64,000 nt of DNA. Source: Ceratopteris richardii (taxonomy: Eukaryota > Streptophyta > Polypodiopsida > Polypodiales > Pteridaceae). The DNA is taken from NCBI GenBank assembly GCA_020310875.1, contig CM035413.1:162021306-162085305 (forward strand), read 5' to 3'. The translations under genes and the position numbers were made by a program. The notes beneath the pieces are model-generated. The model was not told the origin of the DNA, did no database searches, and saw nothing but the letters and a program-made list of their open reading frames with translations. Shown here one piece after another: positions 21,187-32,035 of this stretch. Numbering within the stretch: the stretch's first letter is position 1; the number at the start of each line of letters is the position of its first letter.

Positions 21187-24100
21187 CTACAAACCTATCA
21201 TAGCCTTGAATTTGCAAAGCTTTGTACCATCCAATGCTTTGGTTAGAATATCTGCACATTGTTGATGAGTGGACACATATGATATTTGAATCTCTTTGCT
21301 TAGAACCTTTTCTCGTACATAGTGATAATGAACTTCAATATGTTTAGTCCTTGCATGAAAAATAGGATTAGCAGCCAAATGAATAGAACTCATATTGTCA
21401 CCAAAAATAGTTGGAGTTCCAAACTCCAATCCAAGATCTTTGAGTAATGTCTTCATCCACATAGCTTCTTGTGTAGCTATGGCAAGACCTCTATATTCAG
21501 CTTCAGTAGAAGAGAGAGCAATTGTGGGTTGCTTCTTGGATGACTATGAAATAAGCTTTGAACCTGCAAAGGTAAGATAACCTGAAGTGCTCCTTCTATC
21601 TTCCTTGGAGCCAGCCCAATCTGCATCAGAAAATAGCTTCAAACCTAAATCAGATACATAAGGATAATAAAGTCCTTCATTTATGGTTCCTTTGAGATAC
21701 TTGAGAATCCTTTTGGCAGCATCCATATGTGGTTTCCTTGGTGTGTGCATAAATTGACTTAGCACACTCACACTGTAACATATATCTACTCTTGTCAATG
21801 TGGCATAGTTGAGACTACCCACTAGACTTTGATATGATGTGATGTCCTCTATGAGTTCACCTTCATGTGAGCTCAATTTGTGATTGACCTCCATTGGAGT
21901 ACCTGCAATCTTACAATCTTGCATCTTGAATTTTGCCAACATGTCCTTAATGTACTTTCTTTGAGTGAGAAACAAACCATGATCTTTGTAGACAACTTCC
22001 AAACCTAGGAAGTAGGTAAGTGAACCCAAATCACTTATCTTGAACTCTTCTCTCATCTGATCTTTGATCTTCTTCACACCATCTGCATCATTTCCTGTCA
22101 ATATAATATCATCTACATATACACATAAGTAGATGACCTCGGAATTACTCTTTTTAATAAAGAGTGAAGGATCTGCCTTGCTTGGTTGAAAGCCTTTGTC
22201 CTGCAAGAATGAAACAAGCCTGAAATTCCAAGCTCTTGGAGCTTGCTTGAGACCATACAATTCTTTGTTAAGTTTACACACATAATCAAGATAAACTTGA
22301 TTCTCAAAACCAGGTGGTTGTGCCATATATACCTCTTCTGTTATCCAACCATTCAAGAATGCATTCTTTACATCTAGTTGAAGTATCTTCCAATTCTTGG
22401 AAGAGGCAATACTAAGCAAAACCCTAATAGTAGGCATCTTTGCCACAGGAGAGAAGGTCTCCTCATAATCAATTCCCTGAGTTTGTGCAAAGCCTTTTGC
22501 TACAAGCCTTGCCTTATACCTCTTAATTGAACCATCAGAATTCTTCTTGAGTTTATAGACCCATCTTGAGCCTATTACCTTCATGGATGAAGTCTTGGGC
22601 ACCAAATCCCAAGTGTTGTTTTCCTCAAGTGTTTCAATCTCTTCCTTCATTGCATGCTTCCATTCTGATTTTGCTTTGGCCTCTTCAAATGATGATGGCT
22701 CCTCTTGGTTTATATCTTGTGCTATGTAGATAGAGTGTTTAGTTACTAATGAGGTGTCAAACCCATACCTTTCTGGTTTTTTCTTTTCCCTCATAGATCT
22801 TCTTAGGCCATGATGTGATGATTCAGCCTCATGTCCAAGTTCCTGCAATTTTGCTTTACCTTTAGACTTCCATGCTTTGATCTTTTCCATCTGAGATTCT
22901 TCATCATCCTCTGAGGTGTCTTGTTCTTCAATCTTCGGTTGTTCTCTACCAAGCTTTGGAAAATCTTCTTCAAGATTATATGGTAAATTGACCTTCCTGC
23001 ATGAATCTTCATACCATGAATTGTTCTCATCAAAAACTACATCTCTGCTTACCAAGAATCCTTTGTTGGTAGGGTTGTATAACCTGTAGCCCTTTTGATT
23101 GTTGTCATATCCAATAAATACACACCTTTTTGCCTTTGGATCCATCTTGCCTCTAACCTGTGAAGGAACATGAGCAAAAGCAATACATCCAAAAATTTTA
23201 CAATGATCTAAGCTTGGTCTTCTTCCATTCCAAGCCTCATATGGAGTCATCCCATCAAAGGATTTTGAAGGCAACCTGTTAATCAAGTAAGTGGTTGTAG
23301 ATACAGCCTCAGCCCATAAGTAATTAGGTAAATGCTTTTCATTTAACATAGACCTTGCAGCTTCAACAATTGTCCTATTCCTCCTTTTTGCCACTCCATT
23401 TTGCTCAGGAGTGTACCTTGTAGTTACCTCTCTTTTGATTCCTCTTTCTTGAAGAAAAGAATCAAAATCATGGGAGAAGTATTCTCCCCTCCATCTGACC
23501 TTAGCCTTTTTAGTGATTTACCTGTTTGATTCTCCACAAGAGCCAAATATCTTTTGAAACATGAAAAAACTTCATCTTTGTGTTTCATAAAGAATAGGAT
23601 AGTCCATCTGCTGCAATCATCAATAAAGGAAACACAATACCTTGATCCAGATATTGAAGCTTCCTTGCTAGGTCCCCATACATCTGTATGAACCAACTCC
23701 AAGAGATCTCCATGCATATAACCTTTCTTCATGAATGGTAACCTGTGAGACTTTCCAAATTGACATGCACTACACTTATAAATCATATGTTGTTTTGACA
23801 AATTAGGAAGTCCAAGTACACTTTGGTCCCTGCAGATTTGCTTTAATGACCTTTCACCAATATGTGCTAACCTTTTGTGCCATACTTCCAATTCTGTGAG
23901 TGTCTGACTACCATAATTAAAGAGAGCAATGTTTCTAGTGTCCTGCAATTCAAATGTGAACAATCTACCTGTCTTTTCACCTTTTGCAATTCTTCTGAAT
24001 CCTTGACTTGGATCTTCAACAAACGCTCCTGCTTTTGTGAACCTGACTTGCAACCCTTTCTCTACTATCTTCCCAACACTTATCAAATTCTTTGTAATGG

Positions 24101-25385
24101 TAGGGACATAGAGTACCTTACTGAGTAGGTTGATGTTTCCATCAGGTGCTTTGACATTGCCTATTTTCTCCACAGGATGTTTCGTATCATCTCCTGTTTG
24201 TACCTCATGCTTATTCCTTGGATCTTCTAAATCTGATAGGAGTGCCACATTTCCTGCCACATGATTTGAACAACCTGAATCTATGTAGAAAACATGCTCA
24301 TCAGATTGACCTTTTGGCATAGCCATGTTCATGATCAATAATGAATCCTCTTTGTTTGAGTCTTCTGTGTAGTTATTGTAGTCTCTCCTTCCTTTGTAGC
24401 CTCCTTGATAGTTTGAATGATTGTAGTTGTTGTAGTTTCCATGGTAGTTGTTGAACCTTCCTCTTGAGTAGCCATAACTTCCTCTATTGTATCCTCTGCC
24501 TCTTTGATTCCTGGAATTCCTAAACCAATTTTCAGTTGTATGATTAGTTAATCCAAAAATAGAACATGAGTTGGAGTCTTGGGATCTCCCCTTGCCTTGT
24601 CTACCTCCTCTTCCTCTACCTCTGCCATGTCTTCCTCTACCTGCATAGTTAGCTTGATATGTACCTGCTTCATCATCCACTTTCTTTGCCTTTCCTTTGT
24701 TATCTTTAGACTTGCTTTTATCCGTGTATAAAGCTGAAGATTGATTACCTTTAGAGCTTTCTCCATTTTTGATAAGCTTTGCCTCTTGAGTAAGTAGTTG
24801 TCCAATGAGTGTGTTGAAATCAGGTACATGCATGTCCATGTACAAATCCATAGCTGTGGTGAATGCTTCCCACTTGTCATCTGCCTTCAAGCTATTGATG
24901 ACCTGCCTTACAATTTTCTCTTCATCTATTACCTCTCCAATGCTTCCCAACTGATCTGCTATGTCCTTAAGCTTTGTGACAAAATCAGTCACATTTTGTT
25001 TGGGAGCCTTCTTGAGAGTTGTGAAATCTAGCCATAGTTGATGCTTCCTAGCTTTAGTACTTGAAGAAAAGAAAGCTTCAGGTGCATCCCACACTTCCTG
25101 AGATGTCTTACAACTTCTAATGTGAGGCAACAAAAAATATGAGATAGAGTTGAGGAGATAAGACCTTGCAAGTGCATCCTTGGAGCACCATGTGCTCAAT
25201 CTTTCTTGCTCTTCTTGTGTTGGTTGACTTTTGTTCCTGAAACTTGGCATAACTTCATCTCCAGCCACATAACCATATAAACTTCTACCTTGGAGATAAG
25301 CTTCCATCCTTAATGACCAAGCTGAGTAGTTACCTCTGTCTAATTTGTCAATTGATGAAGGAAATCCATCTACCCTGTTGTCCAA
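21187..25385 (-). pseudogene. Element D gag-pol polyprotein
   Basis: Read on the minus strand from ATG 25385. Gag (SSIDKLDRGNYSAWSLRMEAYL, AKKVDDEAGTYQANYAGRGRH, Gly/Arg-rich tail with many GRGR and NYNN runs) comes first. Protease follows (VFYIDSGCSNHVAGN near 24290), then the pre-integrase segment (EVWHKRLAHIGERS), integrase (LVHTDVWGPSKEAS, FIDDCSRW), RT (RYKARLVAKGFAQTQGIDY, QLDVKNAFLNGWITEEVYM, YVDDIILTG) and RNase H (SDADWAGS, then ARTKHIEVHYHYVREK near 21320). Standard copia order, close to full length. Broken, with very few breaks. Confidence 0.92.
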
Positions 25386-25389
25386 CCTT

Positions 25390-25401
25390 GCTCTGATACT
25401 A
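25390..25401 (-). other. Primer binding site of element D
   Basis: Minus strand tagtatcagagc, one base off the standard TGGTATCAGAGC. Confidence 0.85.
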
Positions 25402-25402
25402 C

Positions 25403-26671
25403 TCTGAAGAGATGGATAGGTATGTGCTTGAAGATGAAGAGGTGTTGCAAAATCCTTGATCTACACCAGCCAAATGAACTCCAGGAGTATATGGTGGGCC
25501 CTTTTAGCTTGCCAATGGATGTATTAGACACCCTATGTACCTTGGAAGATCACTCTCAAAAAGATAGATCAAAACAGATAAGTTAGAGTTAGCTCAGAGG
25601 TGAAAACTTGCTATTCTTGGTTCATACACCTGTCCAATGTTTTACATAATTCTCTGAGCACAGCAGCAATTAGCTTAATTCCTCTTGGGGAAGTCTAGGT
25701 AACTTAAAGAGCTAACTTTCAAGAGTAATCTTATCAAAAATAATAAACCACACACTGAGAATGAGTTTTAACAACTGATGACATCATCCCGATTTTCATG
25801 GGCTGCTACAGAGACCAGTGAGCAGAAAAATCAACATAACTCAAAAAGTAGGAATCCAATGATTATGAAAATTTGTATGGTTATACAAGACAGTAAGCTG
25901 AATCCAACAAGCTTTAAATCTTTGAATTTGGATAAGTAACCACGGAGAAATGGCTCTGACAAGATGAGTGAAAAAGTCGGGAAACTGACAGAGAAGTGAA
26001 GATGAACAGACCCTGTTGACTTCAAATGAACATAACTGAAGATTGCAACATCCAAATGACATGAAAATTTGTGAGCATATAGTATACTTATAGAGATAAC
26101 TTTATCAAGTTAAATCACTGAAAATGATGCACCAGGCTTAGAGAAAACATCTCTGCAAGCTGACTGAGAAAAACTGAGAGTAATGGCAGTGAGTAGTACA
26201 CTTCACAAGAACATGGAAAGATGAACTCAAATAATCATGAAAATGAAAGTATATTGCTTGTACAATACAATGACTTACTGATACATATGTGTGCCTTGTA
26301 ATCACACCTTGATATGGCATAAAGCTCAGCTCTTGGAGGTCTTCACATAGGTCTCTCTAACCACGACTAAAACTGCCATCTATTTACAATTGAGTTTGGG
26401 AGGCTAACTTCCCTCAATCACTCTCCAATCAATCAATGATTGATTTGATTCTCTACCTACCACAAATCATGAATTCGTGGCTCCTCTTTCCATTCTTGAT
26501 CAAGTGGACTCAACCACTTAAGATTCTTTCACTTTTACATTAAGTAAACTCTTCAAAAGTTACAAGAGGTAGTTCACAAGTGAACTTTACATAGTCTTCA
26601 TTTTAAGGCTTTTTCTATGACTTTGTGGGACTCAAGCCAATACTTAGGCTTGTCATAGACTTGCTCCAACA
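25403..26671 (-). repeat. 5' LTR of element D
   Basis: Minus strand begins TGTTGGAGCAAG at 26671. Pairs with 19864-21136. Followed on the plus strand by the target duplication ATTTG at 26672. Confidence 0.92.
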
Positions 26672-28515
26672 ATTTGATGAAGGAAAGAGTTGGTATACAG
26701 ATAAAGAGCATAGTGTTGAAACACTTGAAGAAGAGATAAAAAGAAAAGAAAAAGGAAAATCACATATGCAGGTGAATGGAGATGAAGATCATATGCAGGC
26801 AAGTACGTCCAAGATTGGATCAGGTATGAGAAACGAAGATGAACCAAGATTTGATGAAGATGTGTATTCAGATACACATGAAGAATATGAGCTTAGAAGG
26901 TCAAACAGAGTAAGGAAACAACCAACAAGGTATTCCTATGACATTTCTTATTTGACTCAGAAAAACTATGCTTACTTAGTAAAGGAAGATGAAGAACCTC
27001 AGAATTACAGTGAAGCAAAAGATAAGAAACAATGGGAAGAAGAAATGAAGGAGGAGTTCAATGCTCTTGAAGAGAACAAGACTTGGGAACTTGTTCCAAA
27101 ACCAAATAGTAAGAAAGTGATTGGAAATAAATGGGTTTACAAAGTTAAGAAACTTGCAGATGGAAGGATAGCCAGATACAAAGCTAGACTGGTGGTCAAA
27201 GGCTATGCTCAGACGCATGGCATAGATTATGATGAGACTTTTAGTCTGGTGGCAAAGATGTCAACCATAAGGACATTGATTGCTATAGGAGCATCAAAAG
27301 GATGGAAGCTAAGTCAGCTGGATATAAAGAATGCATTTCTGAATGGATATATATCAGATGAAGTCTACATGGAACAGCTTGAAGGGTTTGTAAGTTCCAG
27401 TTACCCAGATCATGTTTGCAGATTAAGAAGAGCTCTCTATGGATTGAAAGAAGCTCCAAGAGCTTGGAATTACAGACTTGTGAAGTATCTCAATGACCTT
27501 GGATACCAAAGCTCAAAGGCTGATGCAATAGAGAACAGATGAAGGTATGATCTACATTTGTATTTATGTAGATGACATAATAATCACAGGAACCTCAGAT
27601 AAAGGAATCAAGGAAGTAAAAAGATTACTTGAAAAAGAGTTCAAGATCAGTGATCTAGGAAAGTTATCATACTTTCTTGGGATGGAAGTTACATATACAG
27701 ATCATGGCATATATGTTTCGCAAGAAAGGTATCTCCTAAACTTACTGAAGAAGTTTAACATGGAGAATTGCAGAGAAGCTTCAACACCGCTTGAAGTAAA
27801 TCATAAACTCAGCAAATATGGTGGTGCAGAGTTTAAAGATATGAGGAAATATCAGTAGTTAGTGGGAAGTTTAATTTATGCTACACTAACAAGACCGGAT
27901 CTCAATTATGCAGTGGGAGTTCTCTCACAGTTCATGCATTGTCCGAAGGATCAACATTGGGTTGCAAGACAAAGAGTTCTTAGATATATCAAAAGAACTA
28001 TAAAAGAAGGATTATATTATCCTTTTACATCAGATATACAGCTGAGAGCATACAGTGACTCAGACTGGGCAAGGAGTCAAGATGACAGAAGATCGGCACA
28101 TGGGTATATGATATACCTAGGAGATAAGCTTGTAAGTTGGTGTTCAAAGAAGCAACACACAGTGGCTTTATCGTCAACAGAAGCAGAATATAAAGGACTT
28201 GTGGAAGCAGCTAAAGAAGTGATATGGATGCAGACCTTGTTCAAAAGCATGGGTATTGATCAAGGTATACCTATCATACATGGAGATAATATGAGCTTGT
28301 TGTGACTTGCAGCAAATCCAATATTTCATGCAAGAACAAAACACATAGAGATTCAATATCATTTCCTAAGGGAAAAGGTAATGGAAAAAGAGATTGAAAT
28401 AGTATACACATCTACAAAGGATCAGATAGCAGATATTCTGACAAAGAGCTTAGATGGAGGAAAGATAAGAAGATTCAAAGAAATGGCAGGTATAAAAGAA
28501 AAGAAGAATATATGA
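26672..28515 (+). pseudogene. pol: Element C reverse transcriptase and RNase H (resumes after D)
   Basis: Coding resumes with FDEGKSWYTD, then the acidic linker, RT (NKWVYKVKKLADGRIARYKA, QLDIKNAFLNGYISDEVYM, ALYGLKEAPRAWNYRL, YVDDIIITG) and RNase H (SDSDWARSQDDRRS, CSKKQHTVALSSTEAEYK, ARTKHIEIQYHFLREKV, DILTKSLDGGK). Ends shortly before the polypurine tract. Broken. Confidence 0.88.
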
Positions 28516-28540
28516 AAGATCACAGAATGCAAATTAGTGA

Positions 28541-28552
28541 TTGAGGGGGAGC
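28541..28552 (+). other. Polypurine tract of element C
   Basis: ttgagggggagc directly before the 3' LTR. Confidence 0.9.
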
Positions 28553-29723
28553 TGTTGAAGAATCACTCACAAATTTGACATACAGACAGACATACTGCCA
28601 AAGAAAGACAAAAGAGAAGCAGAAACAAAACATTCAAGAAAATCAAAGCCTTAGTGAAGGGACAAATTCACGTCTTTAATATACAATGTAGAAGTTTCCA
28701 ACTTTATGAGTTTGTTGAAACCCGGATCAAAAATTGTATATAATTGTATATAAGAGAGCTGAGATACATAGAGAAGAAGAGAGAGCGCATAGAATCGGAA
28801 TAGAATAGCGCATATAGAAACTGAGGATAGTGATATAGAAGACGCCAGAGATTGCGTATGTAGAGATGAATAATAGAACCTGAATTGTCAGGTATTCATC
28901 TGAGAGAGATGGTAAGGAATAACTACTCAGAGTAGGAGAGTTTTCCATAGCTATGAGCAAAGTGAGGCCAAGCTATTTTGTACACATCTTCTCTAATAGA
29001 AAACACATGTTCATGTGGAAGATTGAGCACATTCTTCATATGTGAAGAAATCTGAGTGAATTCATGTTACTGTGAAAGTTAGTTAACAGTTACAGTTTTT
29101 CTCAGTAAACATTTTCCGGTACTTCTGAGAGTTAGATCTCGTAACATAGTGTAAAGGTTTTTATGAGAGATAGCTCATCTTGAAGCTAGGAGTCTAAACT
29201 ACAAACTGATCAAAAGAGTCGTGAAACGGGACAAGTACACAGTACAAAGTCTGACCATAAAAAGGCATCCTGAACTGGTGAAGTTTTTTCTTAAACTTCA
29301 GAAAGAGTTCATTTACTGAAGGAAGCTCAAGTATTACTTCCTCACTTCATCTACAATCATTTGAAGTAATTACAAACAGAATTGCAATTGATTTCGGTAA
29401 GATTCCGGTAAGATTACGGTGACATTTCGGTAATAGTTCGGTGAAGTTCCGGTGAAATTTTGGTGAGTTCAAATACAGTTGTAAAGTTTTTCAGTTTCAA
29501 AAAGTTTGCTAAGCTACTGATGATTATAGAGGTGTTCTAATATCGCTCTAGCTTAGTTCTTGTAACGTGGTGAATTTCGCAGTTGAGCTTTAGCTAGTTA
29601 AGCTCATTCACTATGTTAACAAGTAGTACAAGAGCTCAACAGTTGATGATGATTCATTAGAGCTCAACAAGTGGCAATTTTCTGCAGTCTTGTTAGTGAA
29701 CAAGCTTTTGTCACGAATCAACA
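28553..29723 (+). repeat. 3' LTR of element C (1171 bp)
   Basis: Starts TGTTGAAGAATC, ends AATCAACA, and is followed by GAGGT. About 5% different from the 5' LTR by eye. Confidence 0.93.
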
Positions 29724-29864
29724 GAGGTCCTGCTTCTTCCCTTGGAATCAATCTCTAAGGCACGAGGTCATTGGTTCCTTGAAGACCAACCTGTGTCGGA
29801 TCTTCTTTTCTTGGCCACCATCAAAATTATGGATAGGGACCACTACTTCCCAAAGCTATGCAGG
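29724..29864 (+). other. Right flank of C: open, coding-like, unassigned
   Basis: After the target duplication an open frame runs about 45 codons (LLLPLESISKARGHWFLEDQ, then FLATIKIMDRDHYFPK) until element E sequence begins. No family recognised. It may be part of a host exon disrupted by C, or of another repeat. The left flank opens with an ATG in compatible frame when the duplication is counted once. Confidence 0.35.
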
Positions 29865-30623
29865 TATTGTAGCTTGTTCATAGTGATGTGTGTGGTCCTA
29901 TGTAGACACCCTCTTTTGGGAACTACCTTTACTTTGTGACTTTTATTAATGATTTTTCCAGACATGCATGGGTGTATACATTGAAAGCAAAGTCTGAAGT
30001 GTTTATGTGCTTCAAACATTTTTTGGTTTTTGCTTAAAATCTCTCAGCATGTAAAATGGGCAACCTCTGATCTGATCAAGGGGGGGATAAGAACGTGGGA
30101 TAAGAAATTAGTGTACAATGATTGGCTGAACGTGGGATAAGAAATTAGTGTACAGTGCCGTATACACCCCAAGAGAATGGAGTTTTGAAAGGAAATGGCA
30201 AGGTGTATGGTCAAAAGTCAGGCTTTACCACAGTGCTTTTGGCTTGAAGCTGTTACGTGTGCAACATATGCACTTAACATGCATCCCACCAAAGCATTTG
30301 AGTCTGTCACTCCATATGAGGCTTGGCATGGTCGTAAAAACCATCTATTGTGCATCTGTGTGTCTTTGGTTGTCTTACATATGCACTAGTGCTTGAACAA
30401 CAATACAAAAAATCGGATGATAAAGTAGTAAATTGTATTTATGTTGTGTACAATTATGAAACCAAAGGCTATTGTTTGTATCATCCACATACTCAATGCA
30501 TTTTGGTTAGCCGTGATGTTGTTTTGTTGAAGATGCAATTCAGCCATTACTTTCATGTACTAAGGAGACATCAGTTAGCTCCAAAGACATGTATGACACT
30601 TTGGCACCTCTTTTTACACATGG
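29865..30623 (+). pseudogene. Element E integrase remnant
   Basis: Homologous to the integrase part of F and H: the stretch corresponding to HSDVCGPMQTPSFGNYLYFV, then MARCMVKSQALPQCFWLEAV, PTKAFESVTPYEAWHGRK and the CLYHPHTQCILVSRDVV segment. Several breaks. Confidence 0.8.
30619..30623. repeat. Target-site duplication CATGG of element K (left)
   Basis: catgg at 30619-30623 recurs at 42643-42647. Element G, which lacks K, has the uninterrupted site (ttacacatggatag). Confidence 0.92.
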
Positions 30624-31783
30624 TGTTGAGGTTGTAGCAAGGAAAGACCAAAACCCTCACCACCTTGCATGGAAGCAAGAAGGAAAGCTCAAGAGTGACT
30701 CTCCTCTCATCCACCCCTATCTCCAACATGTTCAAGCCATTGGCAACAGCCCCATGCTTTGCCACATGCTTGAAAACAAGGAGAATAGAGAGTCAAGGAT
30801 CCTAATCCATGAGGAAAATACAAGAGAATGCAACTACTCTGCTCACACAAAGGAGAGACATGCATAGGCACACACACACCGCTCTCACACACTCACAAGA
30901 CACAATACATGTAAATGTAAATAGTCTTCTTGGAGTAAATGAGAGCATCTTCCATTGATAAGAGATATTACATGAGAGCACGTCGACCAAAAGCTCCCCT
31001 TTACAAGAAATGAGCCTCTATTTATAAACTAAGCTCTATTTCCCATGTGCTCCTTTGAAAAGTCAAAAAGGTGATTCTCTCTAACTAACATATCTTCTAG
31101 TATATTCCAAAATCTCTTCTTGCAACCAACAAATCCCAAGAAGATGCATGCGTGGGAATTTCTACGTGGGATTTCCTTGGAAGAACAAAAAAGGTGAAAT
31201 ATCCATGGGTTACCTACACTATGGTATGAGGAAATATCAAAAAGTGATTTTTGGAGAGTGTTCACATGTGACACTCAAGTATATACAAAGAGAGTTGTTT
31301 TCATGGTCTAGGGAGGGTTCCTATACACCATTGAGGGTGTGTGCATCTTCTTGGAGTAAATGAGAGCATCTTCCATTGATAAGAGATATTACATGAGAGC
31401 ACATCGACCAAAAGCTCCCCTTTATAAGAAATGAGCCTCTATTTATAAACTAAGCTCTATTCCCCATGTGCTCCTTTGGAAAGTCAAAAAGGTGATTCTC
31501 TCTAACTAACATATCTTCTAGTATATTCCAAAATCTCTTCTTGCAACCAACAAATCCCAAGAAGATGCATGCGTGGGAATTTCTACGTGGGATTTCCTTG
31601 GAAGAACAAAAAAGGTGAAATATCCATGGGTTACCTACACTATGGTATGAGGAAATATCAAAAAGTGATTTTTGGAGAGTGTTCACATGTGACACTCAAG
31701 TATATACAAAGAGAGTTGTTTTCATGGTCTAGGGAGGGTTCATATGCACCATTGAGGGTGTGTGCATACCCTACAACCCAACA
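30624..31783 (-). repeat. 3' LTR of K, with internal 421-bp tandem duplication
   Basis: Outer edge TGTTGAGGTTG, inner edge CCCAACA next to the polypurine tract. It is 1160 bp against 739 bp in the other LTR; the excess equals one 421-bp duplication. Confidence 0.9.
30925..31766. repeat. 421-bp tandem duplication inside K 3' LTR
   Basis: The segment starting tcttcttggagtaaatgagag at 30925 is repeated from 31346, differing at only a few positions. Frames of 81 residues on the minus strand and about 70-84 on the plus strand recur in each copy and in the other LTR; they are repeat shadows. Confidence 0.9.
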
Positions 31784-31797
31784 CTCTCCCCCCCCTA
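31784..31797 (-). other. Polypurine tract of K
   Basis: Plus strand ctctccccccccct, minus strand AGGGGGGGGAGAG, abutting the LTR. Confidence 0.85.
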
Positions 31798-31854
31798 GAC
31801 TTTGTCGTCCTCGACAAAGCTAAGAGAAGAGGATCATACATAACTGAATTGTTC

Positions 31855-32035
31855 AAAGTTGGAGTCTGTCAAATCTGGAAATCTTCAGGTCTTCAAAATC
31901 TGTAGTTCTTCAGTCTGCAAGGCTTCAGGCTGCAAGTCTTCAGTCTTTACTTCAAGCTGCAAATCTTCAATCTTCAAAGCTGCCAGTCATCAGTCCATCC
32001 TTCAATTTGCAAATCTTCAGTCTTCAGAGCTGGGC
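31855..32035. repeat. Degenerate tcttcagtctgcaa-type short repeat
   Basis: Irregular copies of cttcagtctgcaaggcttcagg / tcttcagtctt / ctgcaaatcttcaatcttca over about 180 bases in K. Confidence 0.6.

Larger units (their letters stand above)
19864..26671 (-). mobile_element. Ty1/copia element D, inserted in C (reverse strand)
   Basis: 6.8 kb copia element with LTRs 19864-21136 and 25403-26671, perfect target duplication ATTTG, primer site complement at 25390-25401, polypurine tract complement at 21137-21149, and a gag-to-RNaseH polyprotein on the minus strand. By eye its LTRs differ by about 2-3%, less than those of its host C, as nesting requires. Broken, with very few breaks; most of the polyprotein is in long open stretches. 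Confidence 0.95.
16145..29723 (+). mobile_element. Ty1/copia element C (complete ends, contains element D)
   Basis: LTRs at 16145-17306 and 28553-29723, perfect 5-bp target duplication GAGGT, tRNA-iMet-type primer site, polypurine tract, and gag-protease-integrase-RT-RNaseH order, which defines copia. Element D lies in reverse orientation at 19864-26671, near the end of the integrase region. Without D it is about 6.8 kb. By eye the first roughly 370 LTR bases differ at about 20 positions plus one small insertion (about 5%), suggesting an age of order one to a few million years under usual plant rates. Broken, around six breaks besides the D insertion. Confidence 0.95.

Noticed and set aside
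31029-31823. Repeated 70-84-residue frames (MRGNFYVGFPWKNKKG..., MSHVNTLQKS...)
   Set aside because: Present in each 421-bp unit and again at 42309-42930; explained by the K LTR duplication, not by a gene family.
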